Shown: piece by piece, positions 33,518-34,136 of the stretch
Numbering within the stretch: position 1 is the first letter of the stretch
How the letters are laid out: each line of letters begins with the position of its first letter
Origin: Candidatus Binatia bacterium
GTDB taxonomy: Bacteria; Desulfobacterota; Binatia; Bin18
Direction of reading: 5' to 3'
Assembly (NCBI GenBank): GCA_022824615.1
Contig: JAJDZM010000202.1
Location: 1-34,136, forward strand
DNA: 34,136 bases
The notes under the pieces: generated by a model
Database searches by the model: none
What the model saw: the letters and a program-made list of their open reading frames with translations, nothing else
Told to the model about the DNA's origin: nothing
Position numbers and translations under genes: made by a program

Positions 33518-34136
33518 ATGATGCATAGCAAGATGGTTATTTCCTTGGTTGCAGGAGCAAGTCTCTCTTTCGCGTCTGTGGCTCTTGGCTACGATGCGGG
33601 TGCGGTCAGCAACGGCGGGAGCATTAGCGGAACCATTACGTTTACCGGTGATGCGCCTGAAGCCAAACCTATTGAGGCCACGAAAGATGCCAAGGTCTGT
33701 GCGCAGACGCAAAAATATGATGAGAGTCTCGTTGTTGGCGAAAACAAAGGCATAAAAAACGCGGTCATCTCAATCTCGAATATTTCCAGCGGAAAAGATT
33801 TTGGCGAGGCAATAGCCTTGGATCAAAAAGAATGCGTCTACACGCCGCATATCGTGCTTACGCCGGCTGGCTCGGAACTCGAGATTCTCAATAACGATGG
33901 CATTTTGCATAACATCCATACTTATAGCGAAGCAAACCCGGCCTTTAATCAGGCACAGCCGAAGTTCAAGAAGAAACTGAAAAAGAAATTCGACCATCCC
34001 GAGTACGTGAAAGTGACGTGCGACGCGCATAACTGGATGACCGGCTGGATCGTGGTCATGGACCATCCTTATTATGCGGTAACCGACGGGGAGGGGAAGT
34101 TTAGCCTGAGCGACGTCCCTGCCGGCGAATATGAAG
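33518..34136 (+). CDS. Secreted cupredoxin-like protein (3' end outside window)
   Basis: 206 residues are seen. GGAGGAAG lies upstream of ATGATG. A signal peptide is clear (VISLVAGASLSFASVALGYDA, likely cut after ALG). The next part is a beta-rich domain (GSISGTITFTGDAPE). A plastocyanin-like copper site follows: His131 or His134 (ILHNIHTYS), Cys168, His171 and Met174 (CDAHNWM). After it begins a carboxypeptidase-regulatory-like repeat (YYAVTDGEGKFSLSDVPAGEYE). It lies 18 bases after the octahaem cytochrome c gene and so probably belongs to the same operon, perhaps as a soluble or surface electron carrier. Two further cysteines (61, 106) precede the copper domain. Confidence 0.85.
   Translation, partial: MMHSKMVISLVAGASLSFASVALGYDAGAVSNGGSISGTITFTGDAPEAKPIEATKDAKVCAQTQKYDESLVVGENKGIKNAVISISNISSGKDFGEAIALDQKECVYTPHIVLTPAGSELEILNNDGILHNIHTYSEANPAFNQAQPKFKKKLKKKFDHPEYVKVTCDAHNWMTGWIVVMDHPYYAVTDGEGKFSLSDVPAGEYE

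Overview
This window looks like a chromosomal piece of a Gram-negative-type, respiring bacterium with mid-to-high GC. It carries single-copy housekeeping genes (murI, secA, argJ, gatCAB, yraN, serS) next to catabolic genes: a GcvT-fused dimethylglycine/sarcosine dehydrogenase, a molybdenum hydroxylase, acyl-CoA dehydrogenases, an amidohydrolase and a luciferase-like F420/FMN monooxygenase. It ends in a cytochrome b6/subunit IV-type quinol oxidoreductase operon. The mix resembles uncultured deep lineages once grouped with Deltaproteobacteria (Tectomicrobia/Entotheonella, Binatota, Desulfobacterota relatives). That placement is inference from gene content and was not tested.

Layout. 1-3360 (+): the end of an EamA-type transporter, a palindromic repeat, and an FAD/GcvT dehydrogenase. 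3448-7545 (-): a tightly coupled molybdenum hydroxylase operon in the order large subunit, 2Fe-2S subunit, FAD subunit, CoxG-like protein. 7626-9277: an orphan 109-aa gene with its own promoter and terminator, convergent with an amidohydrolase. 9450-11977 (+): an 83-aa protein coupled to a Rad50/YhaN-like ATPase with two central membrane helices. 12062-15190 (+): acyl-CoA dehydrogenase, SDR, LLM oxidoreductase. 15491-21308 (+): murI, a greatly enlarged secA, argJ. 21309-25838 (-): acyl-CoA dehydrogenase, gatB, gatA, gatC (transcribed C-A-B). 26001-27669 (+): yraN, serS. 27755-34136 (+): a small membrane protein, Rieske protein, cytochrome b6, a 31-aa single-helix peptide, subunit IV, a 58-aa membrane protein, an eight-haem cytochrome c with five tandem mono-haem domains, and a secreted cupredoxin-like protein cut off by the window end.

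The respiratory cluster reads as a quinol-oxidising complex: b6 and subunit IV hold the quinone sites and haems, the Rieske protein takes the first electron, and the large cytochrome c and the cupredoxin are candidate acceptors outside the membrane. The b6 protein keeps the cysteine that in b6f-type complexes binds haem c_i (c_n).

The most distinctive non-coding signal is a family of six near-palindromic elements of about 55 bp (AAAGAGTAAACGTGTCC ... GGACACGTTTACTCTTT). They sit at gene ends and in both orientations; two supply the stop codon of the adjoining gene. Three other repeat families are present: a GGGTCTTTT/GACTCAAC repeat (three sites, one in frame inside secA), a GCCTGTCCTGAG...GTCGAAG repeat (in frame inside gatB and an acyl-CoA dehydrogenase gene), and a nested GC-rich palindrome at 715-806. 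No rRNA, tRNA, CRISPR array, transposase or phage gene was recognised.
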